DNA of 64,000 bases from Rhizobium freirei PRF 81 (GCF_000359745.1 NZ_AQHN01000005.1:1-64000); one strand, 5' to 3'. Counted from the first letter of the stretch, positions 9,373-21,126 are shown. The notes: a model not told the origin generated them from the sequence alone. Translations and numbers: made by a program.

Positions 9373-10143
9373 ATGAAACCCTTGGAATTAGAGATATTTA
9401 TCTGCCGTTCCGACAATTTCGGCGTCTTGGTCCACGATCCGGAGACCGGATTGACGGCATCGATCGACGCTCCGGAGGCGGATGCGATCATGAAGGCGGC
9501 CAAGCGTCGCGGCTGGACGATCAGTCATATCCTGACGACCCATCACCACACCGATCACGTCGAGGGTAACCTCGCGCTGAAAGAGCAATTCGGCTGCCAG
9601 ATCATCGGCCCGCTCAACGAAGCCGTCGCCATTCCCGGCCTCGATCGCGCCGTCGGCGATGGCGACAGCTTCGAGTTCGCCGGCCATACGGTCAACGTCA
9701 TCGAAACCCCCGGCCACACCGCCGGTCATGTCTGCTATCACTTCGCCGACGACAAGCTGCTCTTTGCCGCCGACACGCTGTTTGCGCTAGGCTGCGGCCG
9801 CCTGTTCGAGCGCACACCGGCGGATATGTGGGCCTCGCTGCAGAAGCTGGCCGTCCTGCCGGACGAAACGGCCGTTTATTTCGGCCACGAATACACGCTT
9901 TCCAACGCCCGTTTCGCGCTGACGATCGATCCCGATAATGAACGGCTAAGGGCGCGCGCTGCCGATATCGAGGCATTGAGGGCGCAAGGCAAGTTCACTA
10001 TTCCGACGACGCTGGCGCTGGAGAAGGAGACAAACCCGTTCCTGCGCGCCGCAGATCCCGCGATCCGCCGCCACCTTTTGATGGAAAGCCGTGGCAATGA
10101 CGAGGTCTTCGCCGAAATCCGCAAGCGCAAGGACAATTTCTGA
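9373..10143 (+). CDS. gloB: Hydroxyacylglutathione hydrolase (glyoxalase II)
   Basis: This metallo-beta-lactamase-fold enzyme hydrolyses S-lactoylglutathione in methylglyoxal detoxification. The 256-residue protein carries the di-metal motif THHHTDH (about residues 56-62), the TPGHTAGH histidine block, AADTLF and the FGHEYT motif. C-terminal residues match the usual glutathione-binding extension (KRKDNF at the end). Its stop overlaps the next start (TGATG), so the cupin gene downstream is coupled. Confidence 0.95.
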   Translation: MKPLELEIFICRSDNFGVLVHDPETGLTASIDAPEADAIMKAAKRRGWTISHILTTHHHTDHVEGNLALKEQFGCQIIGPLNEAVAIPGLDRAVGDGDSFEFAGHTVNVIETPGHTAGHVCYHFADDKLLFAADTLFALGCGRLFERTPADMWASLQKLAVLPDETAVYFGHEYTLSNARFALTIDPDNERLRARAADIEALRAQGKFTIPTTLALEKETNPFLRAADPAIRRHLLMESRGNDEVFAEIRKRKDNF

Positions 10144-10568
10144 TGCAGGCAAAAGAGATCATCGAAACGCTTTCCATGCAGCGGCATCCGGAAGGCGGCT
10201 GGTACGTGCAGACCTTCCGCGACGAGAACGGCGGCACTCGCGGCCACTCCACGGCGATCTACTATCTGCTCGAAGCGGGCGAGCGCTCGCATTGGCACCG
10301 GGTGCACGATGCCGCCGAGGTCTGGCACCACTATGCCGGCGCGCCGCTCGCTTTGCACCGCTCGGCGGACGGCGGGACGAGCGAGACGCTGGTGCTCGGC
10401 TCCGATCTGGTAAAGGGTGAGCGCCCGCAGGCCATCATTCCGGCCAACTGGTGGCAATCCGCCGAAAGCCTCGGCGAATTCACGCTCGTCGGCTGCACGG
10501 TCTCGCCGGGCTTCGAATTCTCAAGCTTCGAGATGGCTCCGCCGGATTGGAAACCAGCCTCAAGCTGA
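10143..10568 (+). CDS. Cupin_5 (DUF985) protein
   Basis: The 141-residue protein has the DUF985 signature: HPEGGWYVQTFRD, SHWHRVHDAAEVWHHY with clustered cupin metal-ligand histidines, and a C-terminal GFEFSSFEMAPP. Family members are small single-domain cupins without a firmly assigned reaction. It is translationally coupled to gloB. Confidence 0.9.
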   Translation: MQAKEIIETLSMQRHPEGGWYVQTFRDENGGTRGHSTAIYYLLEAGERSHWHRVHDAAEVWHHYAGAPLALHRSADGGTSETLVLGSDLVKGERPQAIIPANWWQSAESLGEFTLVGCTVSPGFEFSSFEMAPPDWKPASS

Positions 10569-10595
10569 ACCCTTTTTTACCTTTCGTTGACATCA

Positions 10596-10609
10596 CGCAG
10601 CATGCTGCG
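10596..10609. other. Perfect 14-base palindrome upstream of the esterase gene
   Basis: CGCAGCATGCTGCG reads identically on both strands. It lies about 95 bases upstream of the esterase start and 28 bases after the cupin stop. It could be an operator or part of a weak terminator; nothing in the sequence decides between these. Confidence 0.35.
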
Positions 10610-10633
10610 CACGGCGCGGAGCGACAACCTTGA

Positions 10634-11851
<1,218 letters not shown>

Positions 11852-11872
11852 CTGGCAATGATTGCGGCGGAG

Positions 11873-12772
11873 CTATTCCGCCGCTTCCGCCTGCGCCCGT
11901 TCGGTATTGTCTCGGCGCAGGATCATGCGATGCGCGGCGAGCACGGCGCCGCCGGTCACGAGCAGGCAGGCGAGCGCAATGCCCCAACTCGGCTCGGCAA
12001 AGCCGAAGAGCGTCAGGATCAGCGTCGACAGCAACGGCGCCGCATAGCTTGCGGCGCCGAGAATCTGGATATCGCCGTTCTTGACGCCGTAGTCCCAGGC
12101 ATAGAAGGCCGCTCCGACGGGGAAGAGGCCGAGGCCGAGCACGGCGATCCACTGTGCCACCCCCTCCGGCCAGATGGTCTCCTCCAGGCCGAGATGGCAG
12201 AAGAAGGAGAGGATGGATGTCACGAGGCAGAATATGGTGACGACGTCGGTGGATACGGCCTCGAAACGGCGCGTGATCAGCGAATAGCCGGACCAGGTGA
12301 AGGCGCAAAGAAAAGCCGCGCCGTAGCCGACCGCATAGGCGCCTTCGAAATGAAAGCCGTTGCGGCCGACGATCAGAACTGTGCCCGCAAGCCCCATCAG
12401 CGCGCCGACGATGTGATACCAGCGCAGCCGCTCGCCCGGCAGCAAGGCCGAGCCGACGACGATCAAAAGCGGCCAGAGATAGGCGATCAGCCCCGCTTCC
12501 ACCGCCGGCGCATGGCGCAGCGCCGTGAAATAGAGGAAATGGTAGCCGAACAGGCCGGCAATGCCCGTTATCCAGACCTTGGCGGGCTGACGCAGAAGCC
12601 GCAGGCGCTCCGGCCTGAGCAGCAGCACGACGATGCCGGGAATGCTGCCGATGGCAAAACAGATGGCAAGCAGCTGAAACGGCTGCATCTTGCCGGACGC
12701 CACCGTCAGAAGCGCCAGGAAAGACCACATCAAAATGGCCGAAAAGCCCGTCAATGTCGCGCGAAACTTCAA
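11873..12772 (-). CDS. EamA-family (DMT) transporter
   Basis: The 299-residue hydrophobic protein has about ten predicted membrane helices in two EamA repeats. PEGVAQWIAVLGLG and GAASYAAPLLSTLIL resemble the aromatic amino-acid exporter YddG branch of the drug/metabolite transporter superfamily. Export of aromatic or other amino acids is plausible but not shown. The start at 12772 is the first in-frame ATG that gives a complete first helix. Confidence 0.87.
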   Translation of the reverse strand: MKFRATLTGFSAILMWSFLALLTVASGKMQPFQLLAICFAIGSIPGIVVLLLRPERLRLLRQPAKVWITGIAGLFGYHFLYFTALRHAPAVEAGLIAYLWPLLIVVGSALLPGERLRWYHIVGALMGLAGTVLIVGRNGFHFEGAYAVGYGAAFLCAFTWSGYSLITRRFEAVSTDVVTIFCLVTSILSFFCHLGLEETIWPEGVAQWIAVLGLGLFPVGAAFYAWDYGVKNGDIQILGAASYAAPLLSTLILTLFGFAEPSWGIALACLLVTGGAVLAAHRMILRRDNTERAQAEAAE

Positions 12773-12814
12773 CTCTGCCCCCAGCTCTCGTTGCTGCAGG
12801 CATCCTCCTGCCTG

Positions 12815-13591
12815 CTAGCTGCCGTATTTCACGGCTGTAATCGTCACGGTCCCGTATTGTGTCGGTATGCGCACATAGACCGGAGCATATACATTCATGG
12901 TATCGGCCTTGGCAAACCAGATCTCCATCTTGTCGCTCTTGGCGAGATAGAGATAATCCTTGCGCGTGCTCTTATAGCCGCTCTTCGGCGTGAAGCGCAC
13001 GCCGCAGGCAACCGTCTTGCCCGTGAAGCCCTCGGTCGAGAACGGATGAGCCCCCTTTGGCGACAGCTTCAGATCCAGGCGCATCTCGCCGTCGAAGACG
13101 GCCAGCGTCTGATTGCAGAGATTGAGGCTGGGCGTGATTGGAAAGATCATACCGGAAATCGGATCGAGCACGGACTTCAGATCCGCGTCGGCAAGAGGGA
13201 TCCAGTTGTCCGGCCGCTTCGGTTCGGGCGTGATCGTATTCGACGTCACATTGCCGTTGGCATAGGCCACATCGTAGGTGCGCTCCTTCTTGCCGCTCTT
13301 GTAGAACAGCGTGTAATGCGTTGCCTGCAGCTTGTTGTCGTTGACCACACCGGTCACATCGGTCCTGGCATCGATGGAGGTGACGAGGTCCGCAAGACCG
13401 GCGGAGGTAATGTTGCCGCTGATCGTAAACTGCTTGCCGGTGACCTCGGTCTTGAAATCCGCCCTGGCGATCGGCAGGCCGGCCAGCGAAACGCGATAAC
13501 GCGTTTCATGCCGCAGCACGTCGGCGAATGCCGTCGACGGCATCGACGCAACGACAGCTGAAATGAGAAGCCATTTGCGAATTTGAACCAT
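12815..13591 (-). CDS. DUF3108 periplasmic protein
   Basis: The 258-residue protein has a signal peptide (hydrophobic residues about 7-22, AFA before the mature part) and a beta-rich DUF3108 domain starting [23 protein letters not shown]3108 proteins are lipocalin-like predicted periplasmic proteins of unknown role. The gene is divergent from rpmB across 238 bases. Confidence 0.85.
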   Translation of the reverse strand: MVQIRKWLLISAVVASMPSTAFADVLRHETRYRVSLAGLPIARADFKTEVTGKQFTISGNITSAGLADLVTSIDARTDVTGVVNDNKLQATHYTLFYKSGKKERTYDVAYANGNVTSNTITPEPKRPDNWIPLADADLKSVLDPISGMIFPITPSLNLCNQTLAVFDGEMRLDLKLSPKGAHPFSTEGFTGKTVACGVRFTPKSGYKSTRKDYLYLAKSDKMEIWFAKADTMNVYAPVYVRIPTQYGTVTITAVKYGS

Positions 13592-13706
13592 GATTTCGGG
13601 CCTTCAACGAGGGTCAGGCGAGATATATAGACACTATGTTCGTCTGCTGCGAGCATCAGAGAACAGCAGCTTTTTGACGGAATTGCGGGAAAACACAAGG
13701 TTTGGC

Positions 13707-13735
13707 TTGACGCGGCCGGCCGCTCTGACTATAGA
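13707..13735 (+). promoter_or_regulatory. Sigma-70-type promoter of rpmB
   Basis: A TTGACG -35 box (13707-13712) and a TATAGA -10 box (13730-13735) are separated by exactly 17 bases, a close match to the rhizobial housekeeping consensus. It lies about 95 bases upstream of the rpmB start and points toward it. Confidence 0.7.
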
Positions 13736-13829
13736 ACCGCAACTTTCCAATTATGGCCTGTTGGATTGCGCGCCGGGTTTTGCCCGGGATGTTTATCCGA
13801 TGGCCGAGAAAAACAAAAGTAGGTGTACC

Positions 13830-14129
13830 ATGTCCCGCATGTGCGAATTGACCGGCAAGGCCGTCCTCGTGGGCAACAATGTCAGCCACGCCAACAACAA
13901 GACCAAGCGTCGGTTCCTGCCGAACCTTTGCCAGGTCACGCTGATCTCCGACGTTCTCGGCCAACGCTATCGTCTGCGCGTTTCCGCAGCAGCGCTTCGC
14001 TCGGTCGAACATCGCGGTGGTCTGGACGCTTTCCTCATAAAGGCAAGCGAAAACGAACTCAGCATGCGCGCTCGCCTGCTGCGTCGTCAGATCGTCAAGA
14101 AGTCCGCGGAAGCTGCAGTCGCTGCCTAA
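13830..14129 (+). CDS. rpmB: 50S ribosomal protein L28
   Basis: The 99-residue protein begins [19 protein letters not shown] with the conserved [11 protein letters not shown] block, diagnostic of bacterial L28 in the large subunit. An open frame continues upstream to 13590 but only the part from 13830 is L28. It is preceded by a good promoter and followed by an intrinsic terminator, so it looks monocistronic. Confidence 0.97.
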   Translation: MSRMCELTGKAVLVGNNVSHANNKTKRRFLPNLCQVTLISDVLGQRYRLRVSAAALRSVEHRGGLDAFLIKASENELSMRARLLRRQIVKKSAEAAVAA

Positions 14130-14162
14130 GCAGCTCTAGCGCGTCGCGATTTCATACCGGCT

Positions 14163-14200
14163 AAAAGGCTTGCACGGATCATCTCCGGACAGGCCTTTTT
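14163..14200 (+). terminator. Rho-independent terminator after rpmB
   Basis: An AAAAGGC arm at 14163-14169 pairs with GCCTTTTT at 14193-14200 and the stem extends inward through TTGCACGGA / TCCGGACAG with few mismatches, ending in a T run. It begins 33 bases after the rpmB stop. Confidence 0.75.
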
Positions 14201-14246
14201 CCATGTCCGGTTTCCCTCAACTGGTGGCATCTCCCAGGATAAAAAA

Positions 14247-14882
14247 ATGCTGACGACACGTCATACCCTTATCTATGTTGTCTTGATGACGCTGGTCGTC
14301 GTCGCCTCCAATATCCTCGTGCAATATCCGCTGCAGGCGACGCTCGCCGGTATCAATCTTGCGGATATCCTGACCTGGGGCGCCTTCACCTATCCGGTCG
14401 CCTTCCTCATCACCGATCTGACCAATCGCCAGTTCGGCCCGAAGGCTGCGCGCAAGGTGGTGTTTGCCGGCTTCGTCGTCGGCGTCGCGCTGTCGTTCTA
14501 CACGGCACAGCCGCGCATCGCGATCGCCTCCGGTTCGGCCTATCTCGTCGGCCAGCTGCTCGACATCTCGGTCTTCAACCGCCTTCGTCGCATGGCCTGG
14601 TGGCGCGCGCCGCTGTTCGGCTCACTGATCGGCTCGATGCTGGATACGCTGATCTTCTTCTCCTTCGCCTTTGCGCCCTTCTTCGTCCTCTTCGGACCGA
14701 ACGATCCCTTCGCGATCGAATGGGCGCCAATCCTCGGCGTTTTCTCCACCTCGGCGCCGCGCTGGATTTCCTGGGCGATCGGCGACTTCTCGGTCAAGAT
14801 GACCGTCGGCCTCGTCATGCTGTTGCCCTATGGCGCGCTGATGAACACCCTGAAGCCGATGTCGCAGGCTCCGGCCGCCTGA
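14247..14882 (+). CDS. Queuosine precursor transporter (YhhQ/VUT family)
   Basis: This 211-residue inner-membrane protein has about six helices and the family motifs DILTWGAFTYPVAFLITDLTN and the FGPKAARKVV loop. YhhQ-family proteins import queuosine precursors (preQ0/preQ1) for tRNA modification. No preQ1 riboswitch was recognisable upstream; the hairpin there fits the rpmB terminator. Confidence 0.92.
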   Translation: MLTTRHTLIYVVLMTLVVVASNILVQYPLQATLAGINLADILTWGAFTYPVAFLITDLTNRQFGPKAARKVVFAGFVVGVALSFYTAQPRIAIASGSAYLVGQLLDISVFNRLRRMAWWRAPLFGSLIGSMLDTLIFFSFAFAPFFVLFGPNDPFAIEWAPILGVFSTSAPRWISWAIGDFSVKMTVGLVMLLPYGALMNTLKPMSQAPAA

Positions 14883-14932
14883 ACGGTTGGTTGTTCGGCG
14901 CGGATCGCTATCGGTACGCGCCGAAACACTCT

Positions 14933-15700
14933 CTAGCGATAAGACAGGCAGGTTAGAACGGCGGCTGCGAATGCGGCCGGATTTTCCGCCATCATCAAAT
15001 GACCGGTGTCGGCGATATTGAGCCGCGCCGTGCAGAGATCATTGACCCAATCGGGAACATCCCAACCTTCCGCAGAACGGCGCCCGGCGATCAGATAGAC
15101 GGGAATGTCGGACTGCAGGATACCGCGGATCGCGTCGAGATAAGCGGCGTCTCCCGTCGCCGCCACGACCGCCTTGGCCTGTGCCTTGATCGTCGAGGGC
15201 GGCTGATTCGCAAGCCAACCTCTGGCAAGTGACGACGTCCATTCGTTGATCTGCACGCCGGCACCGGCGATCCAGGCGTCCGGATCGGTCTCATAGCCGG
15301 AGATGATGTGAGCCACTTCCTCGTCCGGCTTCACGGCAATCTGTCCCGACCAGAACGCATCCTTCAAGGTGAAATTGCCTTCGACGCTGGTCAGCGATTC
15401 GACGAGCCCGGGAAAATGCCGGGCGACGAGCACCGAAACCGCACCACCGACCGAATGTCCGACCAGATGCACCTTGCCAGCACCGAGGCCGGATATGAAG
15501 TCCGCGATATGACGCGCCTGATCGAGAAGAGTCAGCTTACTGGTGTTCGCCTCTCTGTTACGGCCATAGCCAATAAGATCCGGGGCATGAATATCGGCAT
15601 TGCCGAACGCAGCCAGGATCTTGGGGTCGTTCAGACTGCCAAAAAGCCCGTGCAGCAGCACGATAGGTTTGCCAGGAGCAGACATGTCGAAGAATCCCAT
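14933..15700 (-). CDS. Alpha/beta-fold hydrolase
   Basis: The 255-residue protein has the oxyanion-hole LLHGLFGS, nucleophile elbow GHSVGGAVS (Ser near residue 88) and a C-terminal catalytic His in DTGHLMMAENP. The overall pattern resembles YbfF-type esterases. A later start (MSAPGKP at 15685) is about as likely as 15700. Substrate unknown. The gene is isolated between convergent and divergent neighbours. Confidence 0.85.
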   Translation of the reverse strand: MGFFDMSAPGKPIVLLHGLFGSLNDPKILAAFGNADIHAPDLIGYGRNREANTSKLTLLDQARHIADFISGLGAGKVHLVGHSVGGAVSVLVARHFPGLVESLTSVEGNFTLKDAFWSGQIAVKPDEEVAHIISGYETDPDAWIAGAGVQINEWTSSLARGWLANQPPSTIKAQAKAVVAATGDAAYLDAIRGILQSDIPVYLIAGRRSAEGWDVPDWVNDLCTARLNIADTGHLMMAENPAAFAAAVLTCLSYR

Positions 15701-15791
15701 TGTTGGAGCAAAGGCGTCGCTTAGCTCACAACGAAAATTTCCTCAATGCGGCAAGATCGGCGCAGAGAATAAAATCGGCGCCACGTCGCTT

Positions 15792-16862
15792 CTAGTTTTG
15801 ACCGACGAGATTTTTGTCGCTCAGGCGAAACTCCAGCATCAGACTGCGCTGCAGAATAGAGTGATTATCGTCCGAGATAAGAATGAGATGGAGGGAGCCG
15901 TCAGCAGCGCGGAAGACGTCGATCCCTTCCATATTGTCGATCTGCTCGCTGGAATCGGCCTCGAAGATCACCTTGCCGTCCACCACGGCATCCGGCTTGA
16001 TGTCCTCACCGGCAATGCGGCGGATGCGCACTCCAAGACCATGCGCCAGCCCGAAGCGGCGCTCCAGCAACAGCAGGTCGCCGTCGGGCAGGAAGACGCC
16101 GTCACTGACATCGAAACCGCAATAGTGCCTGATTGTGAAGCGACCGTGCAGCGGACCGTCGAGAATGGCCGCGACCATATTGCCCTGCTCGTCCAGGCTA
16201 TCTTCCGTGACGATGACGGCGGCTCCGGCAAGCGGGCTGGACTGCGGCGCGATCATCAGCGCTTCAAGGCTGCGGTTGGAGCGAAGCTGCAGCCTTGGAA
16301 TGGGGACCGGCAGGCTATTGTCCGGCGGCGAGATCTCGAAGCCCGGATCGGGATAGATATCGACACGATGAAACTGCTCGTAGCTCACAAGAACATGATC
16401 GTCGCGCAAGGCCAGGCCTTCGGCATCCATCGCCCCCGTCCCCGCATCGATGCTGCCGCGGCGGTCCATCATCGGCATGATGCGTGCCTCGGCAATACCT
16501 TTCAACCGCCCCTTCTCGTCGCGCTCTATGGCGCCCGTCAGCCAGTGACCGGTATCCAGCACGGAAACGAAATGCCGCTGATCGGGACGAAAGCGGATCG
16601 CGGAAATGGCGCCCAGAAGCGCATTGTCCGAGCTGAGCTCAAGACCGCCGATAAATTCCAGAGCCCCGAACTGCGTTTGCTGCGAGCCCGGCCTGAAGGC
16701 TGAGATGATGTTGGCGCGAATATTGGCCGGACCGCCATCATCGGCTCGGTCTGCGGCATCGCATCCGGCCAGCGGCAGTGCCAGCATCGCCGTCAGGCTG
16801 ATGCAGCGCAGCGTAGCATGCCAGCCCTTGCAGCGGCCAAAAGGAAAAAGCATCGGCCGCAA
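15792..16862 (-). CDS. Lipoprotein with esterase-like activity of phytase domain
   Basis: The 356-residue protein carries a lipobox (LPLAGC, Cys near residue 34), so it is probably a lipoprotein. The remaining part has the PF13449-type beta-propeller pattern: FGALEFIGGLEL, FVSVLDTGHW, MDAEGLAL and NRSLEALM. Members are widespread in alphaproteobacteria but their substrate is uncertain. The true start may be the second in-frame ATG at 16853. Confidence 0.85.
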   Translation of the reverse strand: MRPMLFPFGRCKGWHATLRCISLTAMLALPLAGCDAADRADDGGPANIRANIISAFRPGSQQTQFGALEFIGGLELSSDNALLGAISAIRFRPDQRHFVSVLDTGHWLTGAIERDEKGRLKGIAEARIMPMMDRRGSIDAGTGAMDAEGLALRDDHVLVSYEQFHRVDIYPDPGFEISPPDNSLPVPIPRLQLRSNRSLEALMIAPQSSPLAGAAVIVTEDSLDEQGNMVAAILDGPLHGRFTIRHYCGFDVSDGVFLPDGDLLLLERRFGLAHGLGVRIRRIAGEDIKPDAVVDGKVIFEADSSEQIDNMEGIDVFRAADGSLHLILISDDNHSILQRSLMLEFRLSDKNLVGQN

Positions 16863-16891
16863 GGCCGATGCGAAAGGAAGCCGAAGCGGGC

Positions 16892-18793
16892 TCAGCTTGC
16901 ACGGCGCATGCGCGAACGCGGCATGCTTGCCTGATCCTCGAATAGCGAGGCGAGCTGCTCGGTCATGGCGCCTGCAAGTTCGTCGGCATCGACGATCGTG
17001 ACGGCGCGGCGATAGTAGCGCGTCACGTCATGGCCGATGCCGATCGCCAGCAGTTCCACAGGGGAGCGCGTCTCGATCTGGTCGATGACGGCCCGCAGAT
17101 GCCGCTCCAGATAATTGCCCGGGTTGACCGACAGCGTCGAATCGTCGACCGGCGCACCATCCGAAATCATCATCAGGATGCGGCGCTGCTCGCGGCGACC
17201 GAGCAGACGGTTATGCGCCCAGATCAGTGCTTCGCCGTCGATATTCTCCTTCAGCAGGCCTTCGCGCATCATCAGACCGAGATTGGCGCGCGACCGGCGG
17301 TAAGGCTCGTCCGCAGACTTGTAGATGATGTGGCGCAAATCGTTCAGGCGGCCCGGCGTCTGCGGCTTGCCGCTGGCAAGCCACTTTTCACGCGCCTGTC
17401 CACCCTTCCAGGCCTTGGTGGTGAAGCCGAGGATCTCGACCTTCACGCCGCAGCGCTCGAGCGTCCGGGCAAGAATGTCGGCGCAGGAAGCAGCAACCGT
17501 GATCGGCCGTCCTCGCATCGAACCGGAATTGTCGATCAGCAGCGTCACGACGGTATCGCGGAACTGCGTATCGCGCTCCATCTTGAAGGACAGAGCCTGC
17601 ATCGGGTCAATGATCAGGCGCGTCAGGCGTGCCGGATCGAGATAGCCCTCTTCCAGATCGAAGTCCCAGGAGCGGTTCTGCTGCGCCATCAGGCGGCGCT
17701 GCAGCCGGTTGGCAAGCCGTCCGACAGCGCCTTGCAGATGGGCAAGCTGCTTGTCGAGGAAGGCGCGCAGGCGCTCGAGCTCGGCCACGTCGCACAGTTC
17801 CTGCGCCGTCGTGGTTTCGTCGAACTCCTCCGTATAGACGTGATAGTCGACCTTCTCGTTGAAGTCGGCGAAAGGCGTATTGGGACGGCGGGTCTCGCCC
17901 GGCGTTTCCGAATCTTCCTCTCCCTCTTCGCTCATATCGTCGTCGGAGATCTCGCCGCCGTCTTCGGTCGCGCCATCCTCCATCTGCTCGTCGGAGGCTT
18001 CACTGTCTTCGGCCGGCGCGGCATCGGAGCCTTCGTCTTCCTTGACGTCGTCGTTATCCTGGTCTTCGCCGTTCGGCTTGTCCTCTTCGCTCGGCTGCTC
18101 TTCGCTGTCGGGCTCGGACTGCTCGTCGCCATATTCCTCGGCCATTTCCATGGCTGTCAGAATATTGCGGACGACACGAGCGAAGCTCTGCTGGTCGTTG
18201 ATAGCAGATAGCAGGCTCTCGAGTTGACCGCCGGTCTTTTCCTCGATGAAGGGACGCCAGAGGTCGAGCACCTTGCCGGCGCTTTCAGGCGGCTTCTGAC
18301 CGGTCAGCTTCTCGCGCACGATCATCGCCATGGCCTCGCCGATCGGCGCATCCTCGCGCCGCTCGATGCCGGAGAAATTCGCCTTGGCGTATTTCTCTGC
18401 ATTCATCGAGCTGAGGTTGGCGGCAACGCCGCTCATGCGCAGCGAACCGATCGATTCGACACGCGCCTGTTCGACGGCATCGAAGATACCACGCGCATCG
18501 GCACCCTGCGGCGCCATAACAGCATGGACGCGGGCATCGTGACAGGCAAGCCGCAGCGCCATCGAATCGCCGAGCCCGCGGGTCACCGCGAGCTCATGCA
18601 TCGTCGGCCGCTTCGAAAGCTCCGGCAAGCGGATGCGCTCGCCGGTCATCCCCGGACGTTCGTTGGCGAATGCGACCTCGACCTCGGCATCGCCGGCGAT
18701 CGAGCGCACGCAACCTGTGATCGCCCGGCGCAACGGCTCCATGTCCACCGGGGCGCCCGGCTTCGCTTTGGAATTATCTCCGCGACCTGACAT
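16892..18793 (-). CDS. cobT: Aerobic cobaltochelatase subunit CobT
   Basis: CobT is the VWA-domain subunit that, with CobS and CobN, inserts cobalt into hydrogenobyrinic acid a,c-diamide in aerobic cobalamin synthesis. The 633-residue protein has the usual layout: an N-terminal CobT domain, a strongly acidic Asp/Glu-rich linker (about residues 220-300) and a C-terminal VWA domain with the MIDAS motif DNSGSM. It follows cobS by 17 bases on the same strand. Confidence 0.97.
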   Translation of the reverse strand: MSGRGDNSKAKPGAPVDMEPLRRAITGCVRSIAGDAEVEVAFANERPGMTGERIRLPELSKRPTMHELAVTRGLGDSMALRLACHDARVHAVMAPQGADARGIFDAVEQARVESIGSLRMSGVAANLSSMNAEKYAKANFSGIERREDAPIGEAMAMIVREKLTGQKPPESAGKVLDLWRPFIEEKTGGQLESLLSAINDQQSFARVVRNILTAMEMAEEYGDEQSEPDSEEQPSEEDKPNGEDQDNDDVKEDEGSDAAPAEDSEASDEQMEDGATEDGGEISDDDMSEEGEEDSETPGETRRPNTPFADFNEKVDYHVYTEEFDETTTAQELCDVAELERLRAFLDKQLAHLQGAVGRLANRLQRRLMAQQNRSWDFDLEEGYLDPARLTRLIIDPMQALSFKMERDTQFRDTVVTLLIDNSGSMRGRPITVAASCADILARTLERCGVKVEILGFTTKAWKGGQAREKWLASGKPQTPGRLNDLRHIIYKSADEPYRRSRANLGLMMREGLLKENIDGEALIWAHNRLLGRREQRRILMMISDGAPVDDSTLSVNPGNYLERHLRAVIDQIETRSPVELLAIGIGHDVTRYYRRAVTIVDADELAGAMTEQLASLFEDQASMPRSRMRRAS

Positions 18794-18810
18794 GATGTGT
18801 GGGCTTTTCC

Positions 18811-19800
18811 TTAGGCTTCGAGCACGATGTTGGCAGCACTTTCCTTCAGCTCGACGCCGAAGGCGCGCTGATAGTGCTCGGCGACCAGCGGCCGCTCCAG
18901 CTCATCGCACTTGTTGAGGAAGGTAACGCGGAAGGCAAAGGCGACGTCGCCGAAGATCTCCGCATTCTCAGCCCAGGTGATGACGGTACGCGGGCTCATA
19001 ACCGTCGACAGATCGCCGTTCATGAAGGCCGCACGCGTCAGATCGGCGACGCGCACCATCTTGGAGACGGTGTCACGGCCCTTGTCGGTGCGGAAGGACT
19101 TCACCTTCGCCAGCACGATATCGACTTCGTTGTTGTGCGGCAGATAGTTCAGCGTCGTCACGATCGACCAGCGGTCCATCTGCGCCTGGTTGATCTGCTG
19201 CGTGCCGTGATAGAGGCCCGTCGTGTCGCCGAGACCAATGGTGTTGGCGGTTGCGAACAGGCGGAAAGCCGGGTGAGGGCGAATGACGCGGCTCTGGTCG
19301 AGCAGCGTCAGGCGGCCCGAGGATTCCAGCACGCGCTGGATGACGAACATCACGTCCGGACGGCCGGCATCGTATTCGTCGAAGACGAGCGCGACGTTGT
19401 GCTGGTAGGCCCAGGGCAGGATGCCATCCTTAAATTCGGTGACCTGCAGCCCGTCCTTGACGACGATGGCGTCCTTGCCGACGAGATCGATACGGCTGAC
19501 GTGGCTGTCGAGGTTGATGCGCACGCAAGGCCAGTTGAGGCGCGCGGCAACCTGCTCGATGTGAGAGGACTTGCCGGTGCCGTGATAGCCCGAGATCATC
19601 ACGCGACGGTTGTGAGCGAAGCCGGCGAGAATGGCGAGCGTGGTCTCGCGGTCGAAGAGGTAATCCGCATCCAGATCGGGCACATAGGCACTGCCCTGGC
19701 TGTAGGCGGGAACGCGGATATCGGAATCAATGCCGAAAACTTCACGAACCGAAACGGTGGTGTCGGGAATCTCGGAAATATCAAGGTCGATCTTGCTCAT
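18811..19800 (-). CDS. cobS: Aerobic cobaltochelatase subunit CobS
   Basis: CobS is the AAA+ ATPase of the cobaltochelatase. The 329-residue protein has Walker [10 protein letters not shown] (residues 71-79), Walker B ALVFDEYD and the sensor block [12 protein letters not shown] chose the ATG at 19800, five bases after GGAG, rather than 19827 or 19803; this gives the conserved [13 protein letters not shown] start. It forms an operon with cobT; no cobalamin riboswitch was recognised upstream. Confidence 0.96.
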   Translation of the reverse strand: MSKIDLDISEIPDTTVSVREVFGIDSDIRVPAYSQGSAYVPDLDADYLFDRETTLAILAGFAHNRRVMISGYHGTGKSSHIEQVAARLNWPCVRINLDSHVSRIDLVGKDAIVVKDGLQVTEFKDGILPWAYQHNVALVFDEYDAGRPDVMFVIQRVLESSGRLTLLDQSRVIRPHPAFRLFATANTIGLGDTTGLYHGTQQINQAQMDRWSIVTTLNYLPHNNEVDIVLAKVKSFRTDKGRDTVSKMVRVADLTRAAFMNGDLSTVMSPRTVITWAENAEIFGDVAFAFRVTFLNKCDELERPLVAEHYQRAFGVELKESAANIVLEA

Positions 19801-20110
19801 CATGTCTCCAGGGCGGGTGGCTTTCACCCTGCCATATCAATCTCAGCCATTTTTGTCCGAATCGCCGCAGCTTTCTTGCCCGCATCCGTTCGGTCGGAAC
19901 AACGGCGATACTTCTCCGGGACTAAAGCAAAATCTCGGCGCGATTGCATGATCGCTTGCGAGCATCCTTGAACAGAGTCCCGGACAAGAAACGCCGCGTC
20001 CGGAAAGTCGGCCGAGGTGCAGCCAGCCAAAAGCACACCCTGCCGCGGTTGCCCGCGGCTTCAGCCGATTTGGACCATACCTGATTGAAGGCGGAGAGCA
20101 AGGACGGGAA
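19801..20110. other. 310-base stretch without a convincing gene
   Basis: This gap between the cobS start and the J-domain gene end holds only a weak leftward 70-residue frame (19824-20036) beginning LLAGCTSADF, which resembles a lipobox but has no charged N-terminus. No clear promoter or hairpin was seen. Confidence 0.4.
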
Positions 20111-20731
20111 TTAACAAAAACCGTTCTGTTTCAATAATTGATAGGCCTGTATCACCGCACGGAAGCGCTCCTCGGAACCGCGGTCGCCGCCATTGGCATC
20201 GGGATGGTGCATTTTCACCAATTCCTTGTAGCGGCGCTTGATTTCCGGCGCTGTGGCGGTAGCGCCCAGCCCCATCGTGTCGAATGCCTTCGCCTCGAGC
20301 GTTTTCAGCTTGCGCTGTTGCGGGAAGCGCGGTCCGCGCCCCTGCCCCTCTCCTTCCTTGACGAAGCCGAAAGGATCCCGCACGCGGGAATAGGAGCCGG
20401 AACGAATATCCGATTGCAGCGGGCTGTTCTTGGCAGCCTTGTTGACACCAACCGTCCAGGTCGGGCGATGGCCGGTGATGGCTTCCTTCTGGTAGCGCGC
20501 GATCTCGCCGTCCGAGAGGCCGGAGAAATAGTTGTAGCCCTTGTTGTATTCCTTGACGTGCTCGAAGCAGAACAGAAAGAACTGCCCTTCCGCATTGCGC
20601 CCGACAGGGGCGCGATGCGTACCGTGCTTGTCGCAGCCATCCCACTGGCACGTCGGCGGGCCCTGCTCGGGCTCTTGCGCGCGCTTGCGGCGGGTACGGA
20701 TACGATCGAAATATTTTGAATCAAGTCTCAT
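20111..20731 (-). CDS. J-domain-containing protein (DnaJ-like)
   Basis: The 206-residue protein has an unusual order: an N-terminal region with two Cys/His clusters (TCQWDGCDKHGTH and FCFEH) and a C-terminal J domain of about 60 residues carrying the HPD tripeptide (KMHHPDANGGD). J proteins stimulate Hsp70 (DnaK) ATPase. The partner and client are unknown. It is divergent from bolA across about 107 bases, an arrangement familiar from rhizobial genomes. Confidence 0.92.
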   Translation of the reverse strand: MRLDSKYFDRIRTRRKRAQEPEQGPPTCQWDGCDKHGTHRAPVGRNAEGQFFLFCFEHVKEYNKGYNYFSGLSDGEIARYQKEAITGHRPTWTVGVNKAAKNSPLQSDIRSGSYSRVRDPFGFVKEGEGQGRGPRFPQQRKLKTLEAKAFDTMGLGATATAPEIKRRYKELVKMHHPDANGGDRGSEERFRAVIQAYQLLKQNGFC

Positions 20732-20838
20732 GGCGGCCTAATTATGGGGCCTTGGATACCCCACAACAAGAATTGACAAACAGGAATGTTATAGGCTTTG
20801 TGGGAGCTTTTTTTCGCAACGGAGGTCGACGCGGGAAT

Positions 20839-21126
20839 ATGGAAACGACACTGCAATCCCGCATTGAGGCGAAGCTCAACCTCGCTTTCGCGCCAGAGCG
20901 CCTTTCCGTCATCAATGAGAGCCACCTGCATGCCGGTCATCAGCCCGACATGACCGGAACCGGCGAGACCCATATAAGAATTCGCATCGTTTCTGCCAAG
21001 TTCGTCGGCATGCCGCGCCTGGCACGCCACAGGGCGATCAACGAGCTGCTGAAGCCCGAACTGGAAGCCGGGCTGCATGCCCTGGCCGTGGAACCCGCGG
21101 CGCCGGGTGAGTCTGTTCGCTGGTAG
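20839..21126 (+). CDS. BolA-family protein
   Basis: The 95-residue protein has the BolA fold signature: an N-terminal helix, INESHLHAGH with the conserved histidines, HIRIRIVSAKF and RHRAINELLKPEL. BolA proteins act with monothiol glutaredoxins in Fe-S and iron homeostasis. The ATG at 20839 is preceded by GGAGG, though the spacing is long; a TTGACA box at about 20774 may belong to its promoter. Confidence 0.93.
   Translation: METTLQSRIEAKLNLAFAPERLSVINESHLHAGHQPDMTGTGETHIRIRIVSAKFVGMPRLARHRAINELLKPELEAGLHALAVEPAAPGESVRW

Noticed and set aside
11858..13561. Long rightward frame (567 codons) opposite the EamA and DUF3108 genes
   Set aside because: It is the complement of two clear genes and lacks domain-like content.
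14130..14246. Possible preQ1 riboswitch upstream of the queuosine-precursor transporter
   Set aside because: The only strong structure fits an intrinsic terminator for rpmB; the preQ1 aptamer consensus was not seen.
19824..20036. Leftward 70-residue frame with a lipobox-like start
   Set aside because: It has no basic N-terminus or ribosome-binding site and a stop lies shortly upstream in frame; left as unsupported.
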